Source: Euonymus europaeus (Eukaryota; Streptophyta; Magnoliopsida; Celastrales; Celastraceae). From it: DNA of 64,000 bases. Below, in pieces: positions 29,921-41,507 of the stretch; within the stretch, counting starts at the first letter, position 1, and every line of letters starts with the position of its first letter. Location of the stretch: positions 8,134,501 through 8,198,500 of the forward strand of contig OY756965.1 of assembly GCA_963580455.1 (NCBI GenBank), written 5' to 3'. Position numbers and translations under genes: made by a program. The notes beneath the pieces are model-generated. The model was given only the letters and a program-made list of their open reading frames with translations. It was not told the origin of the DNA and did not search any database.

Positions 29921-32900
29921 ACATAGAAGAACAATAAAAAGTGTACACGGAGCAACTTTGATGGTCCGAAGTTGCTCAACTCTCTTTATGGTGGAGGTTT
30001 TAACGGTTTTGTCCATTTGTCATAGAAAGTAGGTCTTTTCGCATCGAAATAATCTCGGAAGCTTATATTCGTAAAATTTGATATAGAAGAACAATAAAAA
30101 GGGTACACTGAGCAACTTTGATATTCCGACGTTGCTCAACTCATTATAGTGTTGCTTTTAACGGTTATGTCCATTCATAATTGAAAGTTGTTGTTTTGAC
30201 ATCGAAATAATCTAGGATGCTACTCGTAAAATTAGACATAGAAAAACAATAAAAAGTGTACACCGAGCATGTTTGATGGTCCGAAGTTGCTCAACTCTCT
30301 CAGTGGAGGAGCTTTTAATGATTTTGTCCATTTCTCATAGAAAGTTGGTGTTTCGGCATCGAAATAATCTCGGATGCTTATACTCATAAAATTTGACATA
30401 GAAGAACAATAAAAAAGTGTACACGGAGCAACTTTGATGGTCCGAAGTTGCTCTACTCTCTCTTTGAAGAAGTTTTCTATGGTTTTGTCCATTTGTAATG
30501 GAAAGTTTTTGTTTTGACATCGAAATAATCTAGGATGCTTAAACTCGCAAAATTGGACATAGAAGAACAATGAAAAGTGTACACCGAGCATGTTTGATGG
30601 TGCGAAGTTGCTCAACTCTCTCTGTGGAGGAGTTTTTAACGATTTTGTCCATTTCTCATAGAAATTTGGTGTTTTGGCATAGAAATAATCTCGGAAGCTT
30701 ATACTTGTTAAATTTGTCATAGAAGAACAATAAAAAGTGTACACGGAGCAACTTTGATGGTCCGAAGTTGCTCAACACTCTCTATTTGGGAGCTTTTAAC
30801 GGTTTTGTCCATTTATAATAGAAAGTTGGTGTTTTGGCATCGAAATAATCAACGAAGCTTATACTCGTAAAATTTGACATAGAAGAACAATAAAAAGTGT
30901 ACACCGAGCAACTTTGATGGTCCGAAGTTGCTCAACTCTCTCTATTTGAAGGCTTTTAACGGTTTTGTCCATTTGTCATAGAAAGTTGGTGTTTTGGCAT
31001 CGAAATAATCTCGGAAGCTTATACTCGTTAAATTTATCATAGAAGAACAATAAAAAGTGTACACCGAGCATTTTTGATGGGCCGAAGTTGCTCAACTCTC
31101 TCTGTGGAAGAGCTTTTAACGATTTTGTCTATTTCTTATAGAAAGTTGGTGTTTTGGCATCAAAATAAACTCGGATGCTTATACTCGTAAAATTTGCCAT
31201 AGAAGAACAATAAAAAGTGTACACGGAGCAACTTTGATGGTCCGAAGTTGCTCTACTCTCTCTATGAAGAAGTTTTCAATGGTTTTGTCCATTTGTAATG
31301 GAAAGTTTTTGTTTTGACATCGAAATAATATAGGATGCTTATACTCGTAAAATTGGACATAGAAGAACAATCAAAAGTGTACACCGAGCATGTTTGATGG
31401 TGCGAAGTTGCTCAACTCTCTCTGTCGAGGAGTTTTTAACGATTTTGTCCATTTTCTCATAGAAAGTTGTTGTTTTGGCATCGAAATAATCTCGGAAGCT
31501 TATACTCGTTAAATTTATCATAGAAGAACAATAAAAAGTGTACACCGAGCATTTTTGATGGGCCGAAGTTGCTCAACACTCTCTATTTGGGAGCTTTTAA
31601 CGGTTTTGTCCATTTATAATAGAAAGTTGGTGTTTTGGCATCGAAATAATCAACGAAGCTTATACTCGCAAAATTTGACATAGAAGAACAATAAAAAGTG
31701 TACACCGAGCAACTTTGATGGTCCGAAGTTGCTCAACTCTCTCTATTTGGAGGCTTTTAACGGTTTTTTCCATTTGTCATAGAAAGTTGGTGTTTTGGCA
31801 TCGAAATAATCTCGGAAGCTTATACTCGATAAATTTATCATAGAAAAACAATAAAAAGTGTACCCCGAGCATTTTTGATGGGCCGAAGTTGCTCAACTCT
31901 CTCTCTGGAAGAGCTTTTAACGATTTTGTTCATTTCTCATAGAGAGTTGGTGTTTTGGCATCGAAATAATCTCGGATGCTTATACTCGTAAAATTTGACA
32001 TAGAAGAACAATAAAAAGTGTACACGGAGCAACTTTGATGGTCCGAAGTTGTTCAACTCTCATTATGGAGGTGCTTTTAACGGTTTTGTCCATTTGTAAT
32101 GGAAAGTTTTTGTTTTGACATCGAAATAATCTAGGATGCTTATACTCGTAAAATTGGACATAGAAGAACAATGAAAAGTGTACACCGAGCATGTTTGATG
32201 GTGCGAAGTTGCTCAACTCTCTCTGTGGAGGAGTTTTTAACGATTTTGTCCATTTCTCATAGAAAGTTGGTGTTTTAGCGTAGAAATAATCTAGGAAGCT
32301 TATACTCGTTAAATTTGTCATAGAAGAACAATAAAAAGTGTACACGGAGCAACTTTGATGGTCCGAAGTTGCTCAACTCTCTCTATTTAGGAGCTTTTAA
32401 TGGTTTTGTCCATTTGTAATAGAAAGTTGGTGTTTTGGCATCGAAATAATCTACGAAGCTTATACTCGTAAAATTTGACATAGAAGAACAATAAAAAGTG
32501 TACACGGAGCAACTTTGATGGTCCGAAGTTGCTCAACTCTCTGTATTGTGGAGCTTTTAACGATTTTGTCCATTTGTTATAGAAAGTTGGTCTTTTGGCA
32601 TCGAAATAATCTCGGAAGCTTATATTCGTAAAATTTGACATAGAAGAACAATAAAAAGGGTACACCGAGCAACTTTGATATTCCGACGTTGCTCAACTCT
32701 CTGTATAGTGTTGCTTTTAACGGTTTTGTCCATTCATAATTGAAAGTTGTTGTTTTGACATCGAAATAATCTAGGATGCTTATACTCGTAAAATTGGACA
32801 TAGAAAAACAATAAAAAGTGTACACCGAGCATGTTTGATGGTCCGAAGTTGCTCAACTCTCTCAGTGGAGGAGCTTTTAATAATTTTGTCCATTTCTCAT

Positions 32901-32954
32901 AGAAAGTTGGTGTTTTGGCATTGAAATAATCTCGGATGCTTATACTCGTAAAAT
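29921..32954. repeat. Mixed-order satellite stretch
   Basis: About 19 monomers of types seen elsewhere in the first 32 kb, but without a clean repeating order that I can follow. Length variants occur: a short deletion near 30142, a 4-5 base loss near 30222, and one extra A near 30412. It separates the two 8-mer HOR families. No gene or other repeat is present. Confidence 0.75.
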
Positions 32955-35900
32955 TTGACATACAAGAACAATAAAAAGTGTACACGGAGCAACTTTGATG
33001 GTCCGAAGTTGCTCTACTCTCTCTATGAAGAAGTTTTCAATGGTTAGGTCCATTTGTAATGGAAAGTTTTTGTTTTGACATCGAAATAATCTAGGATGCT
33101 TATACTCGAAAAATTGGACATAGAAGAACAATGAAAAGTGTACACCGAGCATGTTTGATGGTGCGAAGTTGCTCAACTCTCTCTGTGGAGGAGTTTTTAA
33201 CGATTTTGTCCATTTCTCATAGAAAGTTGGTGTTTTGGCATCGAAATAATCTCGGAAGCTTATACTCGTTAAATTTATCATAGAAGAACAATAAAAAGTG
33301 TACACCGAGCATTTTTGATGGGCCGAAGTTGCTCAACACTCTCAATTTGCGAGCTTTTAACGGTTTTGTCCATTTGTAATAGAAAGTTGGTGTTTTGGCA
33401 TCGAAATAATCAACGAAGCCTATACTCGTAAAATTTGACATAGAAGAACAATAAAAAGTGTACACCGAGCAACTTTGATGGTCCGAAGTTGCTCAACTCT
33501 CTCTATTTGGAGGCTTTTAACGGTTTTGTCCATTTGTCATAGAAAGTTGGTGTTTTGGCATCGAAATAATCTCGGAAGCTTATACTCGTTAAATTTATCA
33601 TAGAAAAACAATAAAAAGTGTACACCGAGCATTTTTGATGGGCCGAAGTTGCTCAACTCTCTCTGTGGAAGAGCTTTTAACGATTTTGTTCATTTCTCAT
33701 AGAGAGTTGGTGTTTTGGCATCGAAATAATCTCGGATGCTTATACTCGTAAAATTGGACATAGAAGAACAATAAAAAGTATACACAGAGCAACTTTGATG
33801 GTCCGAAGTTGTTCAACTCTCAATATGGAGGTGCTTTTAACGGTTTTGTCCATTTGTCATAGAAAGTTGGTGTTTTGGCATCGAAATAATCTCGGAAGCT
33901 TATACTCGTTAAATTTGTCATAGAAGAACAATAAAAAGAGTACACCGAGCAACTTTGATGGTCCGAAGTTGCACAACTCTCTCTATGGAGGAGCTTTTAA
34001 CGGTTTTATTTATTTGTCAAAGAAAGTTGGTGTTTTGGCATCGAAATAATCTCGGAAGCTTATACTCGAAGAATTTAACATAAAAGAACAATAAAAAGTG
34101 TACACTGAGCAACTTTGATGGTCCGAAGTTGCTCAACTCTCTCTATTTAGGAGCTTTTAACGGTTTTGTCCATTTGTAATAGAAAGTTGTTATTTTGGCA
34201 TCGAAATAATCTACGAAGCTTATACTCGTAAAATTTGACATAGAAGAACAATAAAAAGTGTACACGGAGCAACTTTGATGGTCCGAAGTTGCTCTACTCT
34301 CTCTATGAAGAAGTTTTCAATGGTTAGGTCCATTTGTAATGGAAAGTTTTTGTTTTGACATCGAAATAATCTAGGATGCTTATACTCGAAAAATTGGACA
34401 TAGAAGAACAATGAAAAGTGTACACCGAGCATGTTTGATGGTGCGAAGTTGCTCAACTCTCTCTGTGGATGAGTTTTTAACGATTTTGTCCATTTCTCAT
34501 AAAAAGTTGGTGTTTTGGCATCGAAATAATCTCGGAAGCTTATACTCGTTAAATTTATCATAGAAGAACAATAAAAAGTGTACACCGAGCATTTTAGATG
34601 GGCCGAAGTTGCTCAACACTCTCAATTTGCGAGCTTTTAACGGTTTTGTCCATTTGTAATAGAAAGTTGGTGTTTTGGCATCGAAATAATCAACGAAGCC
34701 TATACTCGTAAAATTTGACATAGAAGAACAATAAAAAGTGTACACCGAGCAACTTTGATGGTCCGAAGTTGCTCAACTCTCTCTATTTGGAGGCTTTTAA
34801 CGGTTTTGTCCATTTGTCATAGAAAGTTGGTGTTTTGGCATCGAAATAATCTCGGAAGCTTATACTCGTTAAATTTATCATAGAAAAACAATAAAAAGTG
34901 TACACCGAGCATTTTTGATGGGCCGAAGTTGCTCAACTCTCTCTGTGGAAGAGCTTTTAACGATTTTGTTCATTTCTCATAGAGAGTTGGTGTTTTGGCA
35001 TCGAAATAATCTCGGATGCTTATACTCGTAAAATTTGACATAGAAGAACAATAAAAAGTATACACAGAGCAACTTTGATGGTCCGAAGTTGTTCAACTCT
35101 CAATATGGAGGTGCTTTTAACGGTTTTGTCCATTTGTCATAGAAAGTTGGTGTTTTGGCATCGAAATAATCTCGGAAGCTTATACTCGTTAAATTTGTCA
35201 TAGAAGAACAATAAAAAGAGTACACCGAGCAACTTTGATGGTCCGAAGTTGCACAACTCTCTCTATGGAGGAGCTTTTAAAGGTTTTATTTATTTGTCAT
35301 AGAAAGTTGGTGTTTTGGCATCGAAATAATCTCGGAAGCTTATACTCGAAGAATTTAACATAAAAGAACAATAAAAAGTGTACACTGAGCAACTTTGATG
35401 GTCCGAAGTTGCTCAACTCTCTCTATTTAGGAGCTTTTAACGGTTTTGTCCATTTGTAATAGAAAGTTGTTATTTTGGCATCGAAATAATCTACGAAGCT
35501 TATACTCGTAAAATTTGACATAGAAGAACAATAAAAAGTGTACACGGAGCAACTTTGATGGTCCGAAGTTGCTCTACTCTCTCTATGAAGAAGTTTTCAA
35601 TGGTTAGGTCCATTTGTAATGGAAAGTTTTTGTTTTGACATCGAAATAATCTAGGATGCTTATACTCGAAAAATTGGACATAGAAGAACAATGAAAAGTG
35701 TACACCGAGCATGTTTGATGGTGCGAAGTTGCTCAACTCTCTCTGTGGAGGAGTTTTTAACGATTTTGTCCATTTCTCATAGAAAGTTGGTGTTTTGGCA
35801 TCGAAATAATCTCGGAAGCTTATACTCGTTAAATTTATCATAGAAGAACAATAAAAAGTGTACACCGAGCATTTTTGATGGGCCGAAGTTGCTCAACACT

Positions 35901-36794
35901 CTCAATTTGCGAGCTTTTAACGGTTTTGTCCATTTGTAATAGAAAGTTGGTGTTTTGGCATCGAAATAATCAACGAAGCCTATACTCGTAAAATTTGACA
36001 TAGAAGAACAATAAAAAGTGTACACCGAGCAACTTTGATGGTCCGAAGTTGCTCAACTCTCTCTATTTGGAGGCTTTTAACGGTTTTGTCCATTTGTCAT
36101 AGAAAGTTGGTGTTTTGGCATCGAAATAATCTCGGAAGCTTATACTCGTTAAATTTATCATAGAAAAACAATAAAAAGTGTACACCGAGCATTTTTGATG
36201 GGCCGAAGTTGCTCAACTCTCTCTGTGGAAGAGCTTTTAACGATTTTGTTCATTTCTCATAGAGAGTTGGTGTTTTGGCATCGAAATAATCTCGGATGCT
36301 TATACTCGTAAAATTTGACATAGAAGAACAATAAAAAGTATACACAGAGCAACTTTGATGGTCCGAAGTTGTTCAACTCTCAATATGGAGGTGCTTTTAA
36401 CGGTTTTGTCCATTTGTCATAGAAAGTTGGTGTTTTGGCATCGAAATAATCTCGGAAGCTTATACTCGTCAAATTTGTCATAGAAGAACAATAAAAAGAG
36501 TACACCGAGCAACTTTGATGGTCCGAAGTTGCACAACTCTCTCTATGGAAGAGCTTTTAACGGTTTTATTTATTTGTCATAGAAAGTTGGTGTTTTGGCA
36601 TCGAAATAATCTCGGAAGCTTATACTCGAAGAATTTAACATAAAAGAACAATAAAAAGTGTACACTGAGCAACTTTGATGGTCCGAAGTTGCTCAACTCT
36701 CTCTATTTAGGAGCTTTTAACGGTTTTGTCCATTTGTAATAGAAAGTTGTTATTTTGGCATCGAAATAATCTACGAAGCTTATACTCGTAAAAT
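32955..36794. repeat. 8-mer HOR, 1280 bp, three copies
   Basis: Three exact-length tandem units: 32955-34234, 34235-35514 and 35515-36794. Monomer order is (1) CTCTACTCTCTCTATGAAG, (2) CAATGAAAAGTGTAC with GAGCATG, (3) GAGCATTTTTGATGGG with CACTCTCAATTTGC, (4) ATTTGGAGGC, (5) CATAGAAAAACAA with GTGGAAGAGC, (6) TATACACAGAGC with CTCAATATGGAGG, (7) AAAAAGAGTACACC, (8) AACATAAAAGAACAA. Units differ at only a handful of bases (near 33761, 34020, 34470, 34501, 34595 and 35281). All three have lost the HindIII site in monomer 3 (AAGCCT). Confidence 0.88.
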
Positions 36795-37754
36795 TTGACA
36801 TAGAAGAACAATAAAAAGTGTACACCGAGCAACTTTGATGGTCCGAAGTTGCTCAACTCTCTCTATTTGGGAGCTTTTAACGATTTTGTCCATTTGTCGT
36901 AGAAAGTTGATGTTTTCGCATCGAAATAATAACGGAAGCTTATACTCGTCAAATTGGACATAGAAGAACAATAAAAAGTGTACACCGAGCAACTTTGATG
37001 GTCCGAAGTTGCTCAAATTTTTATATGGAGGGTCTTTTAACGGTTTTGTCCATTTGGCATAGAAAGTTGGTGTTTTAGCATCGAAAGAATCTCGGAATCT
37101 TATACTCGAAAAATTGGACATAGAAGAACAATGAAAAGTGTACACCGAGCATGTTTGATGGTGCGAAGTTGCTCAACTCTCTCTGTGGAGGAGTTTTAAA
37201 CGATTTTGTCCATTTCTCATAGAAAGTTGGTGTTTTGGCATCGAAATAATCTCGGAAGCTTATATTCGTTAAATTTATCATAGAAGAACAATAAAAAGTG
37301 TACACGGAGCAACTTTGATGGTCCGAAGTTGTTCAACTCTCATTATGGAGGTGCTTTTAACGGTTTTGTCCATTTGTCATAGAAAGTTGGTGTTTTGGCA
37401 TCGAAATAATCTCGGAAGCTTATACTCGTTAAATTTGTCATAGAAGAACAATAAAAAGAGTACACCGAGCAACTTTGATGGTCCGAAGTTGCACAACTCT
37501 CTCTATTGTGGAGCTTTTAACGGTTTTATTTATTTGTCATAGAAAGTTGGTGTTTTGGCATCGAAATAATCTCGGAAGCTTATACTCGAAGAATTTAACA
37601 TAAAAGAACAATGAAAAGTGTACACTGAGCAACTTTGATGGTCCGAAGTTGCTCAACTCTCTCTATTTAGGAGCTTTTAACGGTTTTGTCCATTTGTAAA
37701 AGAAAGTTATTATTTTGGCATCGAAATAATCTACGAAGCATATACTCGTAAAAT
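36795..37754. repeat. 6-mer HOR variant with fused monomer
   Basis: A 960 bp unit related to the 9-mer family. It holds new monomers 9 (GTCGTAGAAAGTTGATG, TTTTCGCATC, AATAACGG) and 10 (CAAATTTTTATATGGAGG), then monomer 2, a monomer that begins as type 3 and continues as type 6 (about 37275-37434), then 7 and 8. Fusing 3 to 6 deletes the equivalent of three monomers from a 9-mer unit. Confidence 0.75.
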
Positions 37755-39194
37755 TTGACATAGAAGAACAATAAAAAGTGTACACCGAGCAACTTTGATG
37801 GTCCGAAGTTGCTCAACTCTCTGTATTTGGGAGCTTTTAACGGTTTTGTTCATTTGTCGTAGAAAGTTGATGTTTTCGCATCGAAAAAATAACGGGAGCT
37901 TATACTCGTCAAATTGGACATAGAAGAACAATAAAAAGTGTACACCGAGCAACTTTGATGGTCCGAAGTTGCTCAACTTTTTATATGGAGGAGCTTTTAA
38001 CGGTTTTGTCCATTTGTCATAGAAAGTTGGTGTTTTAGCATCGAAAGAATCTCGGAATCTTATACTCGAAAAATTGGACATAGAAGAACAATGAAAAGTG
38101 TACACCGAGCATGTTTGATGGTGCGAAGTTGCTCAACTCTCTCTGTGGAGGAGTTTTTAACGATTTTGTCCATTTCTCATAGAAAGTTGGTGTTTTGGCA
38201 TCGAAATAATCTCGGAAGCTTATACTCGTTAAATTTATCATAGAAGAACAATAAAAAGTGTACACCGAGCTTTTTTGATGGGCCGAAGTTGCTCAACACT
38301 ATCTATTTGGGAGCTTTTAACGGTTTTGTCCATTTGTAATAGAAAGTTGGTGTTTTGGCATCGAAATAATCAACGAAGCTTATACTCGTAAAATTTGACA
38401 TAGAAGAACAATAAAAAGTGTACACCGAGCAACTTTGATGGTCCGAAGTTGCTCAACTCTCTCTATTTGGAGGCTTTTAACGGTTTTGTCCATTTGTCAT
38501 AGAAAGTTGGTGTTTTGGCATCGAAATAATCTCGGAAGCTTATACTCGTTAAATTTATCATAGAAAAACAATAAAAAGTGTACACCAAGCATTTTTGATG
38601 GGCCGAAGTTGCTCAACTCTCTCTGTGGAAGAGCTTTTAACGATTTTGTTCATTTCTCATAGAGAGTTGGTGTTTTGGCATCGAAATAATCTCGGATGCT
38701 TATACTCGTAAAATTTGACATAGAAGAACAATAAAAAGTGTACACGGAGCAACTTTGACGGTCTGAAGTTGTTCAACTCTCATTATGGAGGTGCTTTTAA
38801 CGGTTTTGTCCATTTGTCATAGAAAGTTGGCGTTTTGGCATCGAAATAATCTCGGAAGCTTATACTCGTTAAATTTTTCATAGAAGAACAATAAAAAGAG
38901 TACACCGAGCAACTTTGATGGTCCGAAGTTGCACAACTCTCTCTATGGAGGAGCTTTTAACGGTTTTATTTATGTGTCATAGAAAGTTGGTGTTTTGGCA
39001 TCGAAATAATCTCGGAAGCTTATACTCGAAGAGTTTAACATAAAAGAACAATAAAAACTGTACACTGAGCAACTTTGATGGTCCGAAGTTGCTCAACTCT
39101 CTCTATTTAGGAGCTTTTAACGGTTTTGTCCATTTGTAATAGAAAGTTGTTATTTTGGCATCGAAATAATCTACGAAGCTTATACTCGTAAAAT
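37755..39194. repeat. 9-mer HOR unit, 1440 bp
   Basis: A full unit with order 9, 10, 2, 3, 4, 5, 6, 7, 8, continuous with the 9-mers found on the other side of the retrotransposon. Monomer 3 here has GAGCTTTTTTGATGGG, the variant also seen in the 9-mers right of the element, instead of GAGCATTTTTGATGGG of the 8-mer. Confidence 0.78.
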
Positions 39195-39299
39195 TTGACA
39201 TAGAAGAACAATAAAAAGTGTACACCGAGCAACTTTGATGGTCCGAAGTTGCTCAGCTCTCTCTATTTGGAGGCTTTTAACGGTTTTGTCCATTTGTCA
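39195..39299. repeat. Satellite monomer split by retrotransposon, left half
   Basis: The 105 left bases of a monomer whose remaining 55 bases are at 48602-48656; together they make exactly 160 bp. It follows a type 8 monomer, where type 9 is expected, but carries the type 4 signature ATTTGGAGGC and is followed by type 5. So this position was already a deletion junction (8 joined to 4) before the element inserted. Confidence 0.8.
39295..39299. repeat. Target site duplication, left copy (TGTCA)
   Basis: TGTCA directly precedes the left LTR and recurs directly after the right LTR at 48597-48601. Removing the element and one copy restores an uninterrupted CATTTGTCATAGAAAG satellite sequence, so this is a clean 5 bp duplication of the kind made by retroviral-type integrases. 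Confidence 0.95.
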
Positions 39300-41469
39300 T
39301 GTCACGCCCCGTTTCCGGAGACGCGACTGGGTGCTCTCTCCGCACCCTTCCTAGGTCACTAGTGTGAACATCCGGGATCAACCGGAAATCCGGCGGCACC
39401 TCCCCGTATATCGGAGAGCGCCCACCTGCATCAGAAACGCAGCAACAACAACATCACACTAGCAACCTAGCAAACATAGGCCTCGGGCCTCAACCACATG
39501 CAATCTTGACCCTAGGCCTCAGGCCATCCACTACCAGCATGCACAAACTGATGGCATCACATATAAATCAACACACAGATTTATAAAACATCAAATATAA
39601 CCATCAATCAACATCTACAACCACATACAAGCACCACAGTGCCAAATGGTTATATTCTCTCAACATAGATATACTACGTACACCCATATGCATAGAGTAT
39701 ATCTCTAGCATCCTATTCTATCCAGGGCCATCCATGTCATGACCTGCTCACCGATCCGCAGCACCAGTACCCGTACCAGTGTCTCCTGTGGAAGGAAGAA
39801 AGTAAAGGAGTGAGCTAGAAGCTCAGTAGGGTATGAAGTAAACATCAATATAAGCTGAACCAAAAGGAAGCAATGCATCAATATGTAACTACCACATGAA
39901 CGTATACTCAACAAGTTCACATCAACATTTACCCGGATAACCCTTTCGGAGCATAACAACCACAATATCATTGCAACTCAATGAAATATTGCACGGGAGC
40001 AAGCTCACCACAACCAACCACTCCTAGGATCATCCGGTTGCGTGAACCTATCACGCCCGCACCCCACAAGGCAAGTCACTCTTGACCTTACCCCTAGTGC
40101 GTTATCCTACTTGGAATTCACATGACTCAGTGGTAACTCTCATCACCTCGTCATCCCCCCAAGTAGCTTTCAAGAAACCTAAAGGTTCCCGAGTCCATAC
40201 CCGGTCCCCCATGCAACTCTAATGCACTATGTCATGACATGCTGAATAGTTATATATATGAACAACCTACATATATATATACATAACTACCATGATGCAT
40301 GAACGGAAATCACATCGTGTCCATAGGAGATGGAACACACACACTCGGGTCATGCAACATCAAGAATCAACAAGAATCACAATTTGGGTTCGTTTCCCCT
40401 TAGGAGCAATTAAGGCGGAAACACAAAAGAAACGACCAATGAGGAATCGAAAAGCTCTTTACATATCGAAAATGAACGATAGAAAGAATGGTTGGAAATC
40501 CCCTACCTCGTGTCGAGCAAATTACCACAATTTCCCAATTTCGTTCCTAGGGTTTCGGTTTGCCCAAACCTACAATGTGGCATAACCGAACCCATTCACA
40601 CATCAATAAACAACCAACAACTCATATAAACATCAATTAAAATCAATAAATTCGAAATCACTTACTTCTCTCTCTAGAAATTCCTTCCAAAAATCCTCCA
40701 ACTCACTCCAAGCTCAACTCAACTCAAAATCACAAACCAATCTACATAAACATCCAAAATCAACCTATAATCAACATATCTAAAGCATAGAGCTCATCTC
40801 CTTAAGAATCAAACAAATCTAACAAAACCTAGAATTTCAAAAACTATGGAAAACTTACCAAAACTCCAAAACCAAGCTTGAATCTTCCTCCTTAAGCTTC
40901 AAGGATCATCAATCAACAATCTCCAAGTCAATCTCTTGCCAAAATCTCCTTCTCTCTCTTCTTCTCTCTCACTTTCTCTCTCTAGCCGGGCTCTCCAAGA
41001 AGAAATATGCAGAAATGTCTAAAACCTGAGCTTAAAAACTGATTTCCCGATAACCGTCCGGACGCCCCAAGTGACCGTCCGGACGCTTCACTGTTCTCTC
41101 AACACTCTGCCCACTTCGTAGGCTTAACCGTCCGGACGCCTCGTTAGACCGTCCGGACGGTCTACTGTTCACAGCACCAAAATTTTTCACTGAATATGAA
41201 TCTGCCCCAGTTCCTTCACAAACCGTCCGGACGGCTGTTTTAACCGTCCGGACGGTTCCTGTTTTCCAGAAACCCAGTTTTTCTCATTTTTATTTTCCGG
41301 CTCGGTTCAAGCTTCGATTTGATATATTACGGGCCCGAAACGGACATGTATACTAAAAGTTATGCCCCATTTACCGAACCAAGCTCCAAAACTATTTTTC
41401 TATGATTCCGTACCTCACGGATCATCCGTATTTCGACTCAAAACTAATATTTTGGGTCGGGGTTTCACA
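39300..41469 (-). repeat. 3' LTR (left copy), 2170 bp
   Basis: On the plus strand it starts TGTCACGCCCC and ends GGGTTTCACA, so the ends are TG and CA with TGT/ACA inverted termini. It matches 46426-48596 along its length apart from one missing T near 40694. It contains no credible coding region; the 88- and 97-codon open frames inside it occur in both LTRs and resemble nothing known. It carries six CCGTCCGGACG(G) palindromes at 41054-41255, a CT-rich stretch at about 40945-40985 (GA-rich on the element strand) and a TATA-rich stretch near 40250-40282. Confidence 0.95.
41054..41255. promoter_or_regulatory. Cluster of six CCGTCCGGACG(G) palindromes, 3' LTR
   Basis: Copies start at 41054, 41075, 41128, 41149, 41223 and 41244. 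They are grouped as three pairs, with starts 21 bp apart within each pair. Three copies (41149, 41223, 41244) are perfect 12 bp palindromes CCGTCCGGACGG; the others end GACGC. In the element direction they lie about 215-415 bases into the LTR, which is expected to be U3. A role as enhancer or protein binding sites is inference; the repeated symmetric sequence itself is certain. Confidence 0.6.
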
Positions 41470-41482
41470 TCCTTCCCCCCTT
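41470..41482 (-). other. Polypurine tract
   Basis: On the element strand this reads AAGGGGGGAAGGA and directly abuts the start of the 3' LTR (TGTGAAACC). This is the expected place and composition for the plus-strand primer of reverse transcription. It lies 25 bases after the pol stop codon. Confidence 0.9.
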
Positions 41483-41485
41483 AAT

Positions 41486-41506
41486 AAAATTTCGTCCCGA
41501 AATTTT
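41486..41506 (-). other. Perfect 9-bp hairpin between pol stop and PPT
   Basis: AAAATTTCG and CGAAATTTT flank a 3-base loop, giving a perfect inverted repeat that fills nearly all the space between the pol stop (41508-41510) and the polypurine tract. A role in 3' processing or plus-strand priming is only a possibility. Confidence 0.6.
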
Positions 41507-41507
41507 A

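Larger units (their letters stand above)
1..39299. repeat. 160-bp tandem satellite array, left part
   Basis: About 245 head-to-tail monomers of about 160 bp with no non-satellite sequence between them. Recurrent landmarks in each monomer are CATAGAAGAACAATAAAAAG, a GAGCAACTT/AAGTTGCTC dyad, an ACTCTCTCT tract, CTTTTAACGGTTTTGTCCAT, a second CATAGAA, TTTGGCATCGAAATAATC, and usually a HindIII site (AAGCTT) in GGAAGCTTATACTCG. Monomers differ from each other by many substitutions but recur in fixed orders, so the array has higher-order structure (separate entries). It starts before base 1. Centromeric or pericentromeric location is an inference from monomer size and organisation only. Confidence 0.97.

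Noticed and set aside
1..39194. Dozens of minus-strand open frames of 60-170 codons in the satellite (repeating peptides such as MYTFYCSSM)
   Set aside because: They are the same monomer read in three frames, overlap each other, and start and stop according to monomer variants. No codon-level conservation or gene signals are visible.
1..39299. Older or fragmentary transposons inside the left array
   Set aside because: Every stretch that I read keeps the monomer landmarks; only small indels and chimeric monomers occur.
39705..39971. 88-codon minus-strand frame in the LTR (repeated at 46831-47097)
   Set aside because: Present in both LTRs because the LTRs are identical there. It has no recognisable domain and lies in presumed non-coding R/U5.
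40292..40585. 97-codon plus-strand frame in the LTR (repeated at 47418-47711)
   Set aside because: Antisense to the element, no recognisable domain, low-complexity context; a chance frame.
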